Source: Steinernema hermaphroditum (taxonomy: Eukaryota; Nematoda; Chromadorea; Rhabditida; Steinernematidae). From it: a stretch of DNA of 64,000 bases. The stretch is from the NCBI GenBank assembly GCA_030435675.1, contig CM059624.1, forward strand, positions 12,734,769 to 12,798,768, read 5' to 3'. Shown here piece after piece: positions 47,701 to 59,393 of this stretch. Both the position numbers and the translations under genes were made by a program. The notes under the pieces are model-generated. The model was not told the DNA's origin, did not search any database, and saw only the letters and a program-made list of their open reading frames with translations. Each line of letters begins with the position of its first letter. The stretch's first letter is position 1.

Positions 47701-50700
47701 GCATCTTCGTAACTTCACTTGTTCTAGCTACTCATATTATATACCGAAAACTTAACTGAAACAACCTAGGTTTACAAAAAATGACTTTAAATTGTATAAG
47801 CTCAAGCGAGTAGTTATTGGCGTCATACGATTCTTCTAGCCGTTCAGTCGCCTACCTTTTGCAGTCTGCAAATGGGTTTTGATTTTTGATCTCCATGTGC
47901 TTTAAAATTCAAAAAACGGTTGTCGGTTGCGTTTGAATTTCTTCATTTACTTGGAAAACTCTGCAATTAAGAAACCGACTACCTTCTATAGAGCATATAT
48001 CTGGGTTGGTTTTTTTAAGGTTAACTTTGTTGTCCACCGGTTTCCTATCTCAGTGGTCCAGTCCGACATCGGTAACCTGCACCTTTTCCAGTCTAAAAAT
48101 GGGTTTTATTTTTGCCATGTGCTTAGAAATTCGATAAACTCTAATCAACTGTTGTCAGTTTGGATGGGAATTCCGCATTTCCCTCAAAGAAAAAAACGCA
48201 CTCTTTACATATTGTCTTACATATCTACATACCGCGGTGTTCTTATTACTACACTTACTAATTGAGACGTCAAAGGAATCCAGCTCTACATGCACTGAAG
48301 TATTGTCCATTTTTGTAACAGTTTGTGGGTTAGTTATTCTTGCTATTCACGGTTTTTTAATCTAGTCGTTCATTCGGCTCATCCGTAACCTGGAACTGCA
48401 AATGGGTTCATTTTTGGTGCGTCACAAATTAGGATATTCAATAAATTTTAATCAGCGGTTGTAGAACAGTACGTCTCTCTGTTGAATCAAGCTGAAACTG
48501 AATCAAGACCGAGCCGGGAGAGCACGTGCGGCCCTCTTTTATCTCCTTCCCTGCTGTTTAGATTTTCTTTGTAGATTACTATAGTTAGTACAAGAGGCGT
48601 CGAAGGAATCCAACTCCACAAGTGGCATCTGGAATTTTGAGCAATTCTTTAATCTAGTCGTTTAGACGGTAACCTATACCTTTCGCCGTCAAAAGCTAAT
48701 CATGATCGCCCCCCTTAGCACGCTGCTCCATCACATAGTATTTGCAGCGTTCGTGCACCACGAGCGGCATCTTAGATGTTTGGATTTTCCACCCACACTC
48801 AATCATATCTGTCACCGGGCATTTCGAACCTTTCGTTCAACTGCACCCATGTGATAGTCACTTCCAGTTCTACCCACACACGCGCCTCACATGGTCATCT
48901 GTTCAAAAAACCATTTCTGCGCCACACGCAGAGATCAAACCACCAGCGCGCGTTTCGAATTTGCGCGAACGTTTCCCAAACGATTTCGTCACCACCGGTC
49001 ACTTATCTCAGCCGCGGCGATGACCGTCTTCTTGTCGCCGACAGATTGCGAAAGCGTTTCCCCGGCGACCTCGCCCACAAACTGTGCGGACTTTGGACCG
49101 GGGGATCTCCCCGACTTGTTTGCTGCAGGTGGCGTCATCTCGCGGATGCACTCCGAAAACAACGTACAGAGAACGTGGAGTAAACTTCGCTTTCGATGAG
49201 ATTAGCGCCGCCACTACACTTGTTGTGCTCGGCGAGGTGCAAAGTATAGCACTACTCTGATCCAAAAATGTGCTGTCTTCGGGCGGATTGTGATGGAAAG
49301 AGGGCAGAAAACAGAGAACAACATTTACAGTTTGGATGGTACTTTCATTCCTGTCCTTATTTTCGATTATAGACCACAGATCAGATGGTTCGTCAACGTT
49401 GTTTCAAAGAGTTTGGGCGGTTTACTACAGCAAGTTGTTCAGCTTTCAGGGTATATATATCTCTCGAAAAAACACGCAAATGGTCTGTTTTAGTAAGTAT
49501 GAAGCTCTGATCCGTCTCAATTAAACATTTTTGATTGATTATACATGAGTGAGGAGAGCTAGTTCTAAGGATAGGTTTACACTCACTCAAATCTGTTGTT
49601 TGGACTCATCCTAAACGGCGCATAGCATTTTCGATGGTTTTTATATACTTATGCTATCGGACGAACATGCATTGCTTTATTTTTGTCATCATCTCAACTC
49701 TTCACTAAGAGCCTAACAGAAAAATGGACTGCTATATTGCTACTAGGTTAGAGATGTTAGTTTTGTGGAATTGGCACAAAGTTAACGTGTTCTGTATCGA
49801 AGCAGTCAAAAACTGTGACAATTAAACGTCAAAATGAAGCCTCCACAGATTGGAGTTGGTATATCAGACGTACATTTTTGCACATCGAAATCTTGTTGCG
49901 CTTTCATCTGCAATATTTTTGTTGCGAAGAGTATTGAATAACAAGGGTCTTGAACATAGTTCATTTTTAGGATATTTCTTTAAAACATTCATTTCACGCA
50001 TTGCTTTATTTTTGCCACCGAGTCTTCTCATCACAAAGGATCAAACAAAAAATAGACTGCCTTATTGTTATCAGTTTATAGGTGTCAGTTTTCTTGAGTT
50101 AGCACAAAGTTTCTTCGAATGTGTCTTCTTTAACACTCCATGCGCCGAATGTTTTCCATGTCGAGATACAAAGGCTTGTTTAGATATCGCAACCATGGTG
50201 TTTTGCTAACAAAGAACTTATCGTCTGGATCTGAGCGCCTTTTGAGATCGTTCCAACAAGATGTGGTGTTCCGTGTCGAATCAGTCAAAAATTGTGACAG
50301 AGAAATCTTCATAACTGAAACGCCAACTAAAGTCTTATTTTTGAAAGCGCATTATATCCATTCAAAGTTCGATTGAATCGAGCAGTTCTAGGTTCTGCAC
50401 TTCTACATTGCTTTGACTGGGTGGTTAATATAGGTAAACACGTCTGTCTTCTGCTCACAAGCAAACACCGTCTATACAATGTTGAAAGCTGTGATCAAAT
50501 ATAGTAAACGGTACATATCCTCTTTTTTCTTCGATCACTACAAACTGTTTGTGTGAAACAGTGTGGACCTTGTTGATACTTGCCTAGTTCAATGCCCGAT
50601 ATCAATCAAATTCGGGAAAGTCCAAAGGAACGACACGCTTCTTTAGCGGCAGACAATGAAAGATATTGACACAGATCGTACTAAATCCTTTGAAGACCAG

Positions 50701-53700
50701 TTGATATGCCATGAGAACTAAATCGAGATAAATGCGCATAATAGCTGCAGGTATGTTTGATCCAATCGTGTTCTGTGTTATGTTTCGGAAGCTATTATCT
50801 TTTTACAAAACAAAGAAGACAATATAAACAATTATGCTATGAACATCTGCAGGAAACACCTGATTTGACTAAATTGCAAACACAACCTTTCTATCTTTTT
50901 GTTGTTGTATAACAGAAATCACCAGTTTACGTGGTCATATACTTGGCCACAAGTGCTGTGAGGTGCAGTGCATGTTACATGTTTAATTTTTGCAGGCACA
51001 GTTTGCAGTTCTTGAAAGCTCTTTTTTGCCGTCGACTTATTTTCGATTATGTCAATTACTGTCGGAATTAGAGCTGTGCGGGACGTCTCGTTCTCTCAAG
51101 AATTGCATATCTGACAGATCTCCGGTCTTTCATTTGTGCCCCCAGCGATCGGTCGGGTCGTCCACTCGCTCTCGCTCTCTCTGAGGCTGTCTGAGCCGAA
51201 TGAGTTGAGTGAGCGGTCGTTTTCGGCCGTCGTTGTTGGCGCAATGATCGCCCCGGCTCCCAGAAGGCCTGGAACACCAGGGAGCCGTAGTTCCACCGTC
51301 TCGCCAAAAAGCCCGCCACGACCGCCCGACTCTACCCGCGCCGCCAGAGAAGCCGAAGAAGCGTTGCAACTCCGAAGTCCGCGCCGCCAGCCGAACCGAA
51401 GATGACTCTCCGCTCCGTTGGCTCTACTCCACCGCTATTCCACTTCCGGAATCAGCTCTTCACGACTTCGATGCCCGCGCAAACTAATGGGAACGCTGCA
51501 TTCTATTCGGATTCGTCTGCTCCACCGAAATCAGAAGAAAATCAGCGACCACGGTGTGACTATGTTCTTCTTTGTGCATATATGAGACGTCCTGCACGGC
51601 GTAAGCCGTTGATTCGGGAAGATAAATCGTGTAAATCGTGTAACAGATCTCCTGACCTGACCGTCAACTCATAATTAGACAATTACCTTTTGCTATTCTC
51701 CTCATTAGACGTCAGCATCATCGCACAAGTAATGGGATTCAGTCCATCCAGTTCATTCTTGAAGTAACTAAAGTCAAAACACGGGCGGAAAGGGCAATTC
51801 TTTGTTTTTCCATGTTAATGATTGACGGATTCTTAATTCAATTAGGTATCGGAAATATTTTCGTTGTCAACATTGTTATCATCTTATTCTCTTTTAATTT
51901 CTGAATCGACAACTTCGGCTCTACCATGAGACCAACCGCACGTTCAGAGAGCGACTGAGGGACCAACAGCTCACCATGGTAACACATCTGGGAAATTGCT
52001 TCTTTACAGTTCAATTTTTCCATAATCATTTGCCTTCAAAGAGTAATAACTTGGTGTCTTTTGTGAACTAACATCAGATTCCCTTTGTGACTTAAAATTT
52101 ACTCTTCTATCTCCTCTAGGTTTCACAGTCGACTTGGTCACTTGGACTCGCGTCACTGGAGCTCGAGTTCGAACCGTTTTTTAGGGTGATGGGGTTGTCC
52201 GATCTGTCTTAGGACTAAAACATGAGTCGAGTGCAGCCGGAATGACTTGGTCCCTTTTTACTCGAATTCCAATCCTAACCTACTCGCTTCTCTTCTTTCA
52301 GATACCTTAGTGCATTATATTCTTCAAAATTTTTGAGTTTTAGCAATTTATCCCAATATTACATGAATAAACTATATCATTTTCGCGGCAAACAAGATTT
52401 TCATTAAAACTTGAAATCTTTCCATCAAACTTCACTTTTTCTCAAAATTTTTGCTTTTGCGTTCTTATGGCGGCGCGTGTCGGGCAGTGGGACAGCCTTC
52501 TTGGCGAGATTTGTTTCTTGTCTTGCGCCGATAATCATAAACTCTTTTCGAAAATGTTGCCGTGAACACCCATCGTGATCCTACGAACCGATAATGTTTC
52601 GCCGAGATCAGAATCTGGTCGATGATGCATGCAGTTTGGTTTGGCGATCAACGACCCGATGATCGATCTCTCATCTGCCAAACGGTTTCGTAGACACTCG
52701 AGCAGACGGGTAACGATCGAACATCGACGTTTACCACATGAAAGACGTTTTTAAAGATCACACAGCTGTTTGGATTATTCCAGAGAGCAAAATACATTTT
52801 TTGGTTAGGTTTTATTTTGAACAAGCGTATAATTTTTGCGTTTATGTTTCACATCACATTAGATAATATCTTTTTTAAGTGAAGATTTGTAAAGTTTCTA
52901 TATACTATCTACGAATATAATGCCCAAAACTTGTAAGGTGTAATTTTTGGCTATTTTTTGTCTGTTAGCCTTCCTTGATCGACTCGAAATCGATCACGTG
53001 TGTAGTAAAAACAACTGCTTGGCCACGTTGCTCTTCCGATAAACACTTAGGTCTTTCTCACACTGCAGAACCACGTGTTTTTTGGAAAAACTGCACGTCT
53101 AACTCATCGTTGAGCGGTCACATTCTGTCGTCTGGCCGAATTCCGCCACCAAAACATGTTGATAGTTTGACGAACACATACCGGCGCCGTTCGAATTCAC
53201 AGACGGACAATGTGCACGTCTTTGTAGAAAACCCATGCATAATTGATCGAATCGCAGCGATGAAGACGGCCGAAAAATGTATGTATTCAGTGTGGAATTG
53301 AGTAGGTGACTCACCTCTGACATCATAATATGTGATTTCGCTGAGGAAAAGAGATCAAAGACTTCTCGATTTATTTCATTGATATGAAGGAAGTTGGAAA
53401 AAACTTCGCTGATTCTATTTTTGGCTTGAACTTGTCAGACGGTGGAACTGGTTGTGTTGATTGAGGGGCCCACCTAACACTGATAACACAGCCGTTGGTC
53501 CAAATTTAGAACTGGAAAAGTCGATTTCGACCAAACTTCAGAAGCTCTTTGTTGCCCAATCACAGATCATAGTAATCTTTGGATGCAGATCACAGTATTT
53601 TACCTCGGCACATTGACCGTCGATTTCCTTTTTGGCTTCGTTAATAAAATTTTTGATTCAAATATATTCGGGTTCTCTTTTTTCTGTGCAGTTATAATAA

Positions 53701-56700
53701 ACGCTTAAGGAAATTTCTTGTTGAAGTTATATTTTTGCATTTTGCCTTAGCCTTCTGAATCAGCAGCATTACCCAAATGTAGGAGGGCACCTTATTACAT
53801 ATTTTTATGATCTTGACTATCTGCCGTTTTCAGCCTCATGCCTTTTGCTGCTGTACCTAGTATGTATTCGACAAATTTATTTTTTGCTCTTCTTCCGACC
53901 TTCAAATCTATGTACTTCTTCTGTACTTCAGACGGCATCTTCTTTTTCAACAAAGCAATGGAGAATATGGAGAACCGACGGTTCCGTTGGTGTATATGTC
54001 TCTGTCCGCGGGAGAGCGGTCGGTTTTAAACAGCGGACATAATGGCGATCTGGAGGGGAACTACGAATATTTCAGTAGAGCGGGTGGCTCCAAATGGCGG
54101 TGGGTCTCAGCGTGATTGTCTGGACAATGGGTACGGTAGGAAGCGCAGTAAGCGCCGCGATAGCAGGCCAAAGACTTTGACTTTATTATTCATACTTTAG
54201 GCATTACGCCTTGCATTCTTGTCGTCATTCAGTTCAAGGAGTAGTCAGTTTTGCAGAAAAAAAATAGTGAAAGACACTTTGACATAAACTTGAACTAGTA
54301 AAGCGACGCCTCTGTTAGTTATGTGTGAATTTGAGGAAGATTATAGGTTTATGGCAGCTTCTTCAGTTGAGGGCGGCCAAAGCTAGATCAAACGAACCGA
54401 ATCCGACCGATTACAAAAGCCGTCCGGTGTTTGCCGGTATAGGATAGTTCTGTCTTCCCGCCCGTAGGGTTACTTATCCTTTAGCGCCAAAAAAGGCGCG
54501 AAATTGCGTTTAGCTAGATGACCACATTCCAGCCACAAGTGGATCTCTTTGACTCCCAATTCATATCACATTCGATCAAATTATGACCTCATGGGCTCTA
54601 CTTTTTGACCAACTCATCAAAGCCGAGGGTCCAAAAATCAAAAGTGCAGCGAAGTGCAAAAAAGTGCACACCACCGCAGACGTCTGCAAAAGGCTGAAGT
54701 TCGAGAAAAGTGCGGCTTGTCATTGTCAATTTATGGGATGTCGCCGACGACTTTTTTAAGGCTGTCTCCATATTTTGAAACGGAAATGACCTATGCATAT
54801 ATGATCATCTTTTTAATCAACCAAATGCAAGGGAGGATTATGCATAGGCCTACGTCAATTCTTTCCCATAATCGCCTTTTTCTCATTGATTTATCGTCTT
54901 CATTTATTCGTTTGTCATTGAATATTTATTGTTCATGCAAGTACAGACACTTCACCACCAAACCGAAACAAAAAGCTATAAAGACAAATGACATCTGGTG
55001 CATGCCTAAGCTTCTCGATCTTCATTAGGGTGGCCTAAATACGGAGGCTACAGATAGGTCTAATATACAAATGGGAAATAAGAAAAGACCCCTCAAGTCC
55101 ATCCTCCCAAATTGTGTCCTGATTGCAAAACAATCATCAACTCCAACTCAATTCGTTACACACATTTAACGACTTCTCCGAACGAGCGTCCCCTCAAAAA
55201 TCCCCAACAACTGACACCCTCCTAATCCACGCGCCTAGGGGAAATCCCTCCGAATCCACCCGTGAAGGTCACGTGTCCTCCCCTCCGCATCGTCATCCAC
55301 TATCACCACCGCCGTTGATTTCTTGATCGGCGCGTCGATCGCCGTCTTCGCGCGTCATTTTCTTCGCCGCCACAGCTCCGCCCCGCCGGCGTCCATCTGC
55401 CGCGCCTCTATAAATGCTTTAGGCGTGCACACAGCGCATTCTAGTCTGCACCGCGCCGTCGCCTCTCCCTCGCGTCGTCGTCGTTTCCCATTGCGAAATA
55501 GTTCTTCTCCTGTATTCCACCCCCTTTGGACCCGTTGGCCCTTCAAGCGTCACCATGAGCACCACTCAGGCCGTCCCCTGCAGACGTTGCAGCTTCGGAC
55601 TCCTCTCGTCGACGCCGCCCTCGCACTCCCTCGGGTTGGTTTCGTTACTCTCTTCGTTACGACTGCACCGTCGTGTGTGGCCCTGTGGCCCTGCCACCGT
55701 TTGAGTGTTGTTCTCTCGGCCCACGCGCCAATGGCGTATTGATCTCGGGACGACGTCATCGCCGGTGGAACTCTGAAGGGTAATCGTTGTCACGAGGTTG
55801 TTTTCGATGACGATGAGGGAAGAGAACATGAAGTGAGCTGAGGTGATTGGAATGACGTAATTTGTGCTCGTCAAGAACATAGAAATGTTCGTTTGAGGGG
55901 CAAAAGTTTGAGCAGATGTTGGATGACAAAGAAATCTTCTAAATATAATGTAAATTTTTAATAATTGTATTTTGCAAAAAATGCTTCAAAAATTTGGGTG
56001 AAATAAGTCAATCACATGTCCATTTCGATGTAATATTGTACCGTGGAAAGCACAAAAATTGTACTTTTTCAACTAATGCAGAAGCATATAAAGGGTCAAG
56101 ATATTATACAAAATTTTATGTAAAATTAACCGTCATATAAGCTGCAAAATTTGTTTAAAAAATGTCAAACATTTTGCAAAATCTCTAAAAAAGCAATAAA
56201 AAAATTCGATTTCGGTGCTGCAGAAACCGACTGATTACAATTCGCATTCGATCACCGAGGTCAGTTTCAGACTAGACACTAAACAAAATAGAGATCCGAG
56301 GGTAACCGACCGATTCAGGGATTTTTGGTCTTCCGTTTCTTTGTACTTTTTAACTTATTTTTGCCCTTTTCAACTTATTTTGTGAGCACCATTCTTGGAG
56401 TCCGCAGGGCTGCCTAGCACCACATAAAATTCTATAAATAGAGGTAATAAATCTGAGTAAATTAGATGAAAATAACTCCTGTATTCCACCCCTTTGGATT
56501 TTTATAAAATTATAAAATAAATTATGTAAATATTTACATTTTATGGATTACCATACGGCAACCAACCCTTCTTCATGTTCCTATCAAAGATCATCACCAA
56601 AAAAGGCAAAATCAGAACCGCCATATGACATTCCAGTTCGTTCTCCCGCACTATCAATCACCGATTCCTCTCAAAACGTCCTTTCCGCAAAGCTCAAAAA

Positions 56701-58776
56701 TGTTACAGCATGCAATCGATCCGGCCTTCCCGTTCCTCGTTTTTCGACCGTCTGTCGGCTTCGGCTCAAGACCGATTCTCTGCAGAATTGTTTTCGCCCT
56801 GTCCATCGAAAACAAGCCGCTCTATTTTTTTGCGTCCACTTCCTGCCCGTTTTTGCGACCTTCCTCCCGCCGAAACACATAACTTGCCGCCGGAGGAAAC
56901 ACCTGACGACGGTTTGTTTTGCGTTTTCGCACGTGAAAAGGACACAACGCGCGAAAATAGACAAAAACACGTCTGCGCCAGGCGGCGTTCGGGTCTGTGG
57001 AACTGGTTCCACGAGGACGCCGACGGAGATGAAGGATCGTTAACGAGAGATCAGTCGCGCTGTAAATTTTTGATTCGATTAGGGCAGCGCTGGATAGTGC
57101 GTTTAATATGACTGGTACGGGGTGTCGACGAAGTGGACGACGATGTTTCTCAATGGGACACAAAAGGGAAAACGGTTTAGAGTGGTTGAGTACTTGATCC
57201 AGCATTATAGAAGTCTAACTTCTGATCATCAGAGCCATCTTTCGGCTTCTTTTGGTCAAGTCTAGATACAACAATTAAGTGCCTTTGTACTCCAGTGCTC
57301 CCGCTGGCTACCAGGCACATTCTGGAAAACACGTGAGCGTCCTTCAATGTGCCCTTTTCTCAAGGAAAACAACGATAATCTGCTGATTGTAAAGTGCAGA
57401 GTCACATGTGCTCATATGAGCGTCTTTGAGTTGGAAACCCAATGGCTAATTCAGAGATTTTTATTTCAAAATCGCACGTCTCTCCGCACACATTTCCGTC
57501 GTTCCTGTATGACTCACTTCCTTCCGGTGTTCTTCTTGTTTTTCCGTAATTATTGCATTTCGAAATATGTGCAACTATGAAGCCATTCATCAAGTTATAA
57601 GATTACAAATTTCCCATTAGATCTTCAGGCTGAAACTCCAGTTAGTAGCTGTGCTTGAAAAGAACGAGTTTTTGTTGTTCCTCGTGATTCACAGTGACTC
57701 ATTCCTTCAAATAACAACCCCGTTTTTACCGTAAGCCGTACGCAACCAGACTCCGCAAGGTGAATGTAAGATAAATGCTTCCTGATGGCACAAAGACAAT
57801 CGACTCTCATGGTTTTCGACCCTCGAACTTGCATCAAATATGTCCTTTTTGGCTAGTAACAATGGATCTATATACCTACTTGTAGTATCCAGTTAGATCC
57901 CACTCATCGATGGATAGTCCGTCTTTCATGGATAGCCTTCAAAGTCGGACTCTTTAAGTCAAAAACAAGGCTCACGGTTTAGACATCCATTCATATATAT
58001 ACTACCTTCTTCGCTTATGTACAAATAAAGCCCACCTATACTTGAATCCTGACTGTGAACTGACCCTAATCCATTCTAGATCGATCCCGATTTCCCTGGA
58101 CAAAGTGGCGATGCTCAACCGCTCTCTCTATGACTCCTCGCCCCAATCTCGCGAGGAGAACTCCTCTCTCGAACTGGAAGCCGTCGCCGCCGTGCACCAA
58201 CTCTCCTTCGCCGTGCAACAGATCGCCGTTTCCGAGATCCTCCCGCGCACCACGGACCTCCTCTTCATCAACGTCACCACCATGGAAGGCACGCCCTACT
58301 GCCTCGAACTGACCCTCAAGGGATGGCGCATCTGCTCGCTGAAGAACGACTGCATGCAGGGCGACTTCACGCGCTTCGAGATGTTCATCAAGTACTACGA
58401 CACCGTCTACGAGCTGATGGAGGAGATCTCGCCCGGCTACAAGAACAGGTTCAGTGAGAAGCTGGCGCAGAGGCTTCGTCTTCTTGAGGTAAGTGGGCGA
58501 TCTTCTCGGACCTCCACTAAACGTCGCCTATTCCAGCTCGGTGAAGACGGCGACCTCGTCGCTCCCTCCAGCTCCTACATCAACTCGCCCCTTCTGAACA
58601 GCTTCTCGCCTGATCGCTCCACGAGTTCCCTCTCCCGCCGCTCCATCTCCTCCTCCAACGGCTCGCTCGTCCCCTCGAGCCCTCCCTCTGGCAAGACGAG
58701 CATCACCTCCTCGGCGCCGATTCCCATCCAGAAGCAGTCGATCCCCGAAGACAATCTCCCCACCCCGATCTCCTAG
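41770..58776 (+). CDS. GSKIP-domain protein gene with very long introns
   Basis: The C-terminal exons are secure: 58080-58488 and 58537-58776. They encode a GSKIP (DUF727) domain (LELEAVAAVHQLSFAVQQIA, DLLFINVTTMEG, YCLELTLKGWRICSL, YDTVYELMEEISPGYKNRF, LAQRLRLLE) followed by a Ser/Pro-rich tail. GSKIP domains bind GSK3-beta and, in mammals, PKA. Upstream exons 41770-41836 (MKLKVFSEPCSPPPSPVLAK) and 44268-44397 (LVIPEDFKNPTKTFMSRLRE) join to them with matching phases (1, then 2), giving 281 residues. That implies introns of 2.4 and 13.7 kb. The ATG at 41770 follows TTTTCAG, so trans-splicing is likely. The long joins are inference. Alternatively the 58 kb exons start at the ATG at 58111 (205 residues; CTAG acceptor upstream) or from other first exons annotated below. 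Confidence 0.55.
42871..43146 (-). pseudogene. Mariner transposase fragment
   Basis: The minus-strand frame shows the second helix-turn-helix linker and catalytic start of a mariner transposase: AVSHYLALLGFKTKQGAWIP-H, then KGDEKRVL corresponding to the TGDEKW motif. No terminal repeats were found. It is decayed and lies inside the long intron of the GSKIP locus. Confidence 0.65.
44985..45125. repeat. Degenerate direct repeat, unit 1
   Basis: It shares GAGACCAGGCAGATCCTTC, a GGTGGAGT block and GGGCTTCCAGGTGTTCCAA with the copy about 490 bp downstream. Its frame is open here (84 codons) but closed in the other copy, so it is probably an old repeat rather than a gene. Confidence 0.6.
45188..45234. 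repeat. Short tandem repeat AGTCTAAAA, about five units
   Basis: Five consecutive units of 8-10 bp (AGTCTAAAA with small variations) form a microsatellite-like array. Confidence 0.9.
45480..45622. repeat. Degenerate direct repeat, unit 2
   Basis: This is the second copy of the 44985-45125 unit, with stops and an insertion (GACGCGGGTGGAGTGGGG). Confidence 0.6.
45623..49000. other. Intronic or intergenic block with degenerate tandem repeats
   Basis: A GC-rich island at about 46010-46150 could be a promoter. Otherwise the block holds diverged tandem units. Blocks around 47835-47935, 48055-48160, 48360-48480 and 48650-48700 share (A)AATGGGTT-type sequence, GTAACCT and CGGTTGT/TGTTGTC. 47665-47720 and 48290-48340 share GCACTGAAGTATT(A/G)TCC. 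Nearly every unit contains ATTTTTG. Confidence 0.5.
49020..49160 (+). CDS. Candidate alternative first exon (GC-rich island)
   Basis: The ATG at 49020, preceded by TATCTCAG, opens a frame with strongly coding-like codon use (VFLSPTDCESVSPATSPTNC ... GDLPDLFAAGG). The GC-rich island contrasts with the AT-rich surroundings. Possible donors are at 49132 (GTGGCG), 49160 (GTACAG) and a weak site further on that would fit the phase-2 acceptor at 58080. It is probably a first exon of the GSKIP locus or of an unrecognised gene. Confidence 0.35.
49665..50345. repeat. Two degenerate direct repeat units
   Basis: 49665-49890 and 49995-50345 share GCATTGCTTTATTTTTG, GACTGC(T/C)(A/T)TATTG, a TTAGCACAAAG/TTGGCACAAAG block and CAGTCAAAAA(C/T)TGTGACA, separated by diverged sequence. 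Both carry the ATTTTTG heptamer at the same place. Confidence 0.6.
51244..51362 (+). CDS. Candidate alternative first exon, Pro/Arg-rich
   Basis: A CpG-rich island around 51140-51420 contains an ATG with a basic, Pro/Ser-rich frame (APAPRRPGTPGSRSSTVSPK, then SPPRPPDSTRAAREAEEA). A GTTGCA donor after GC would be phase 2, matching the 58080 acceptor and giving 255 residues in total. A related but diverged segment (RPGTPGSRSS) lies at about 40632-40720, so the exon seems to have been duplicated. The splice join is inference. Confidence 0.35.
52100..55300. other. Gene-free AT-rich block
   Basis: No supported exon was seen. ATTTTTG motifs lie at 52329, 52447, 52832, 52943, 53417, 53649 and 53731; none were seen from 53.8 to 56.3 kb. 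Confidence 0.45.
55409..55414 (+). promoter_or_regulatory. TATA box before candidate first exon
   Basis: TATAAA sits in a GC-rich, CpG-rich island (about 55260-55640) 140 bp before the ATG at 55555. Confidence 0.45.
55555..55634 (+). CDS. Candidate alternative first exon of the GSKIP gene
   Basis: The frame MSTTQAVPCRRCSFGLLSST-PPSHSL ends in phase 2 at a GTTGGT donor. Splicing to 58080 gives a 242-residue protein. Promoter-like GC content and a TATA box lie upstream. The proximity (2.4 kb) makes this the most plausible short-isoform start. Confidence 0.45.
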
Positions 58777-59393
58777 AGCGCATCTCCCCCTATAGATTGT
58801 AGCCGTTCGCGTTCCGCGAATGTAGAAGCTCAGAATCCGCCGCCCAAGTGCGACTCCGTTTACGTGGAATCACTTACGCGTCTCATCATTCGTCCTATAC
58901 GTGTCCATATTTGATGTACATTATTGCCCAAGCACATACACATAGAACTCAACATATATATTATTTGATGTCTATTAACGTTGTAAAGTAAACTGTAAAT
59001 TACACTGAGTCCTGGACTGAAGCATCCACTAGAAGCTCCGGTTCTTCTTGTCAGAGATGGGAATGAAGCTTTTTCTGATCCATCCCTCACTGACGGCTCG
59101 CCGATCTTCTTACAAAAGCATCCACTTGACGTTAGGGCGTGTGTAGTAAATGATGTGGGCATATATAAACGATCAGAGAACATCCAAGAGAATCCTCTTT
59201 AGATATGTACCGATGGATTTCCGCCTTGTTTATCTTAAAAGTAATCTGCTGGGAAGCCATTTAACTTAAGCGATATTATACCTCAGGGCACGTTTCTTGT
59301 GGCGTCATCGCCTAGGCGATCGTCTTCTGGCTTCTTTGCCACCCCCTGGTTTTCTTCTGTCACATGCACCACACCCTCCTTAGGATGACCTGG

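Larger units (their letters stand above)
24136..57072 (+). other. Array of about 75 plus-strand ATTTTTG heptamers
   Basis: By eye I count about 75 plus-strand ATTTTTG copies in 33 kb. Examples start at 34631, 34659, 34730, 42251, 42370, 42562, 42667, 47692, 47882, 48108, 48309, 48410, 49874 and 49915. Minus-strand copies (CAAAAAT) number fewer than ten. I saw no plus-strand copy in 1-24 kb or 57.1-64 kb. In AT-rich DNA of this size one would expect only a handful per strand. Counts are manual and should be treated as approximate. Confidence 0.6.

Noticed and set aside
55323..55742. 139-codon Arg/Ser/His-rich plus frame
   Set aside because: It comes from a CpG-rich promoter island, overlaps the TATA box and candidate first exon in another frame, and has no domain.
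24136..57072. Canonical C. elegans-type piRNA promoters (CTGTTTCA core)
   Set aside because: GTTTCA-type matches are sparse and not arrayed; only ATTTTTG is enriched, so a standard 21U-RNA cluster is not supported directly.
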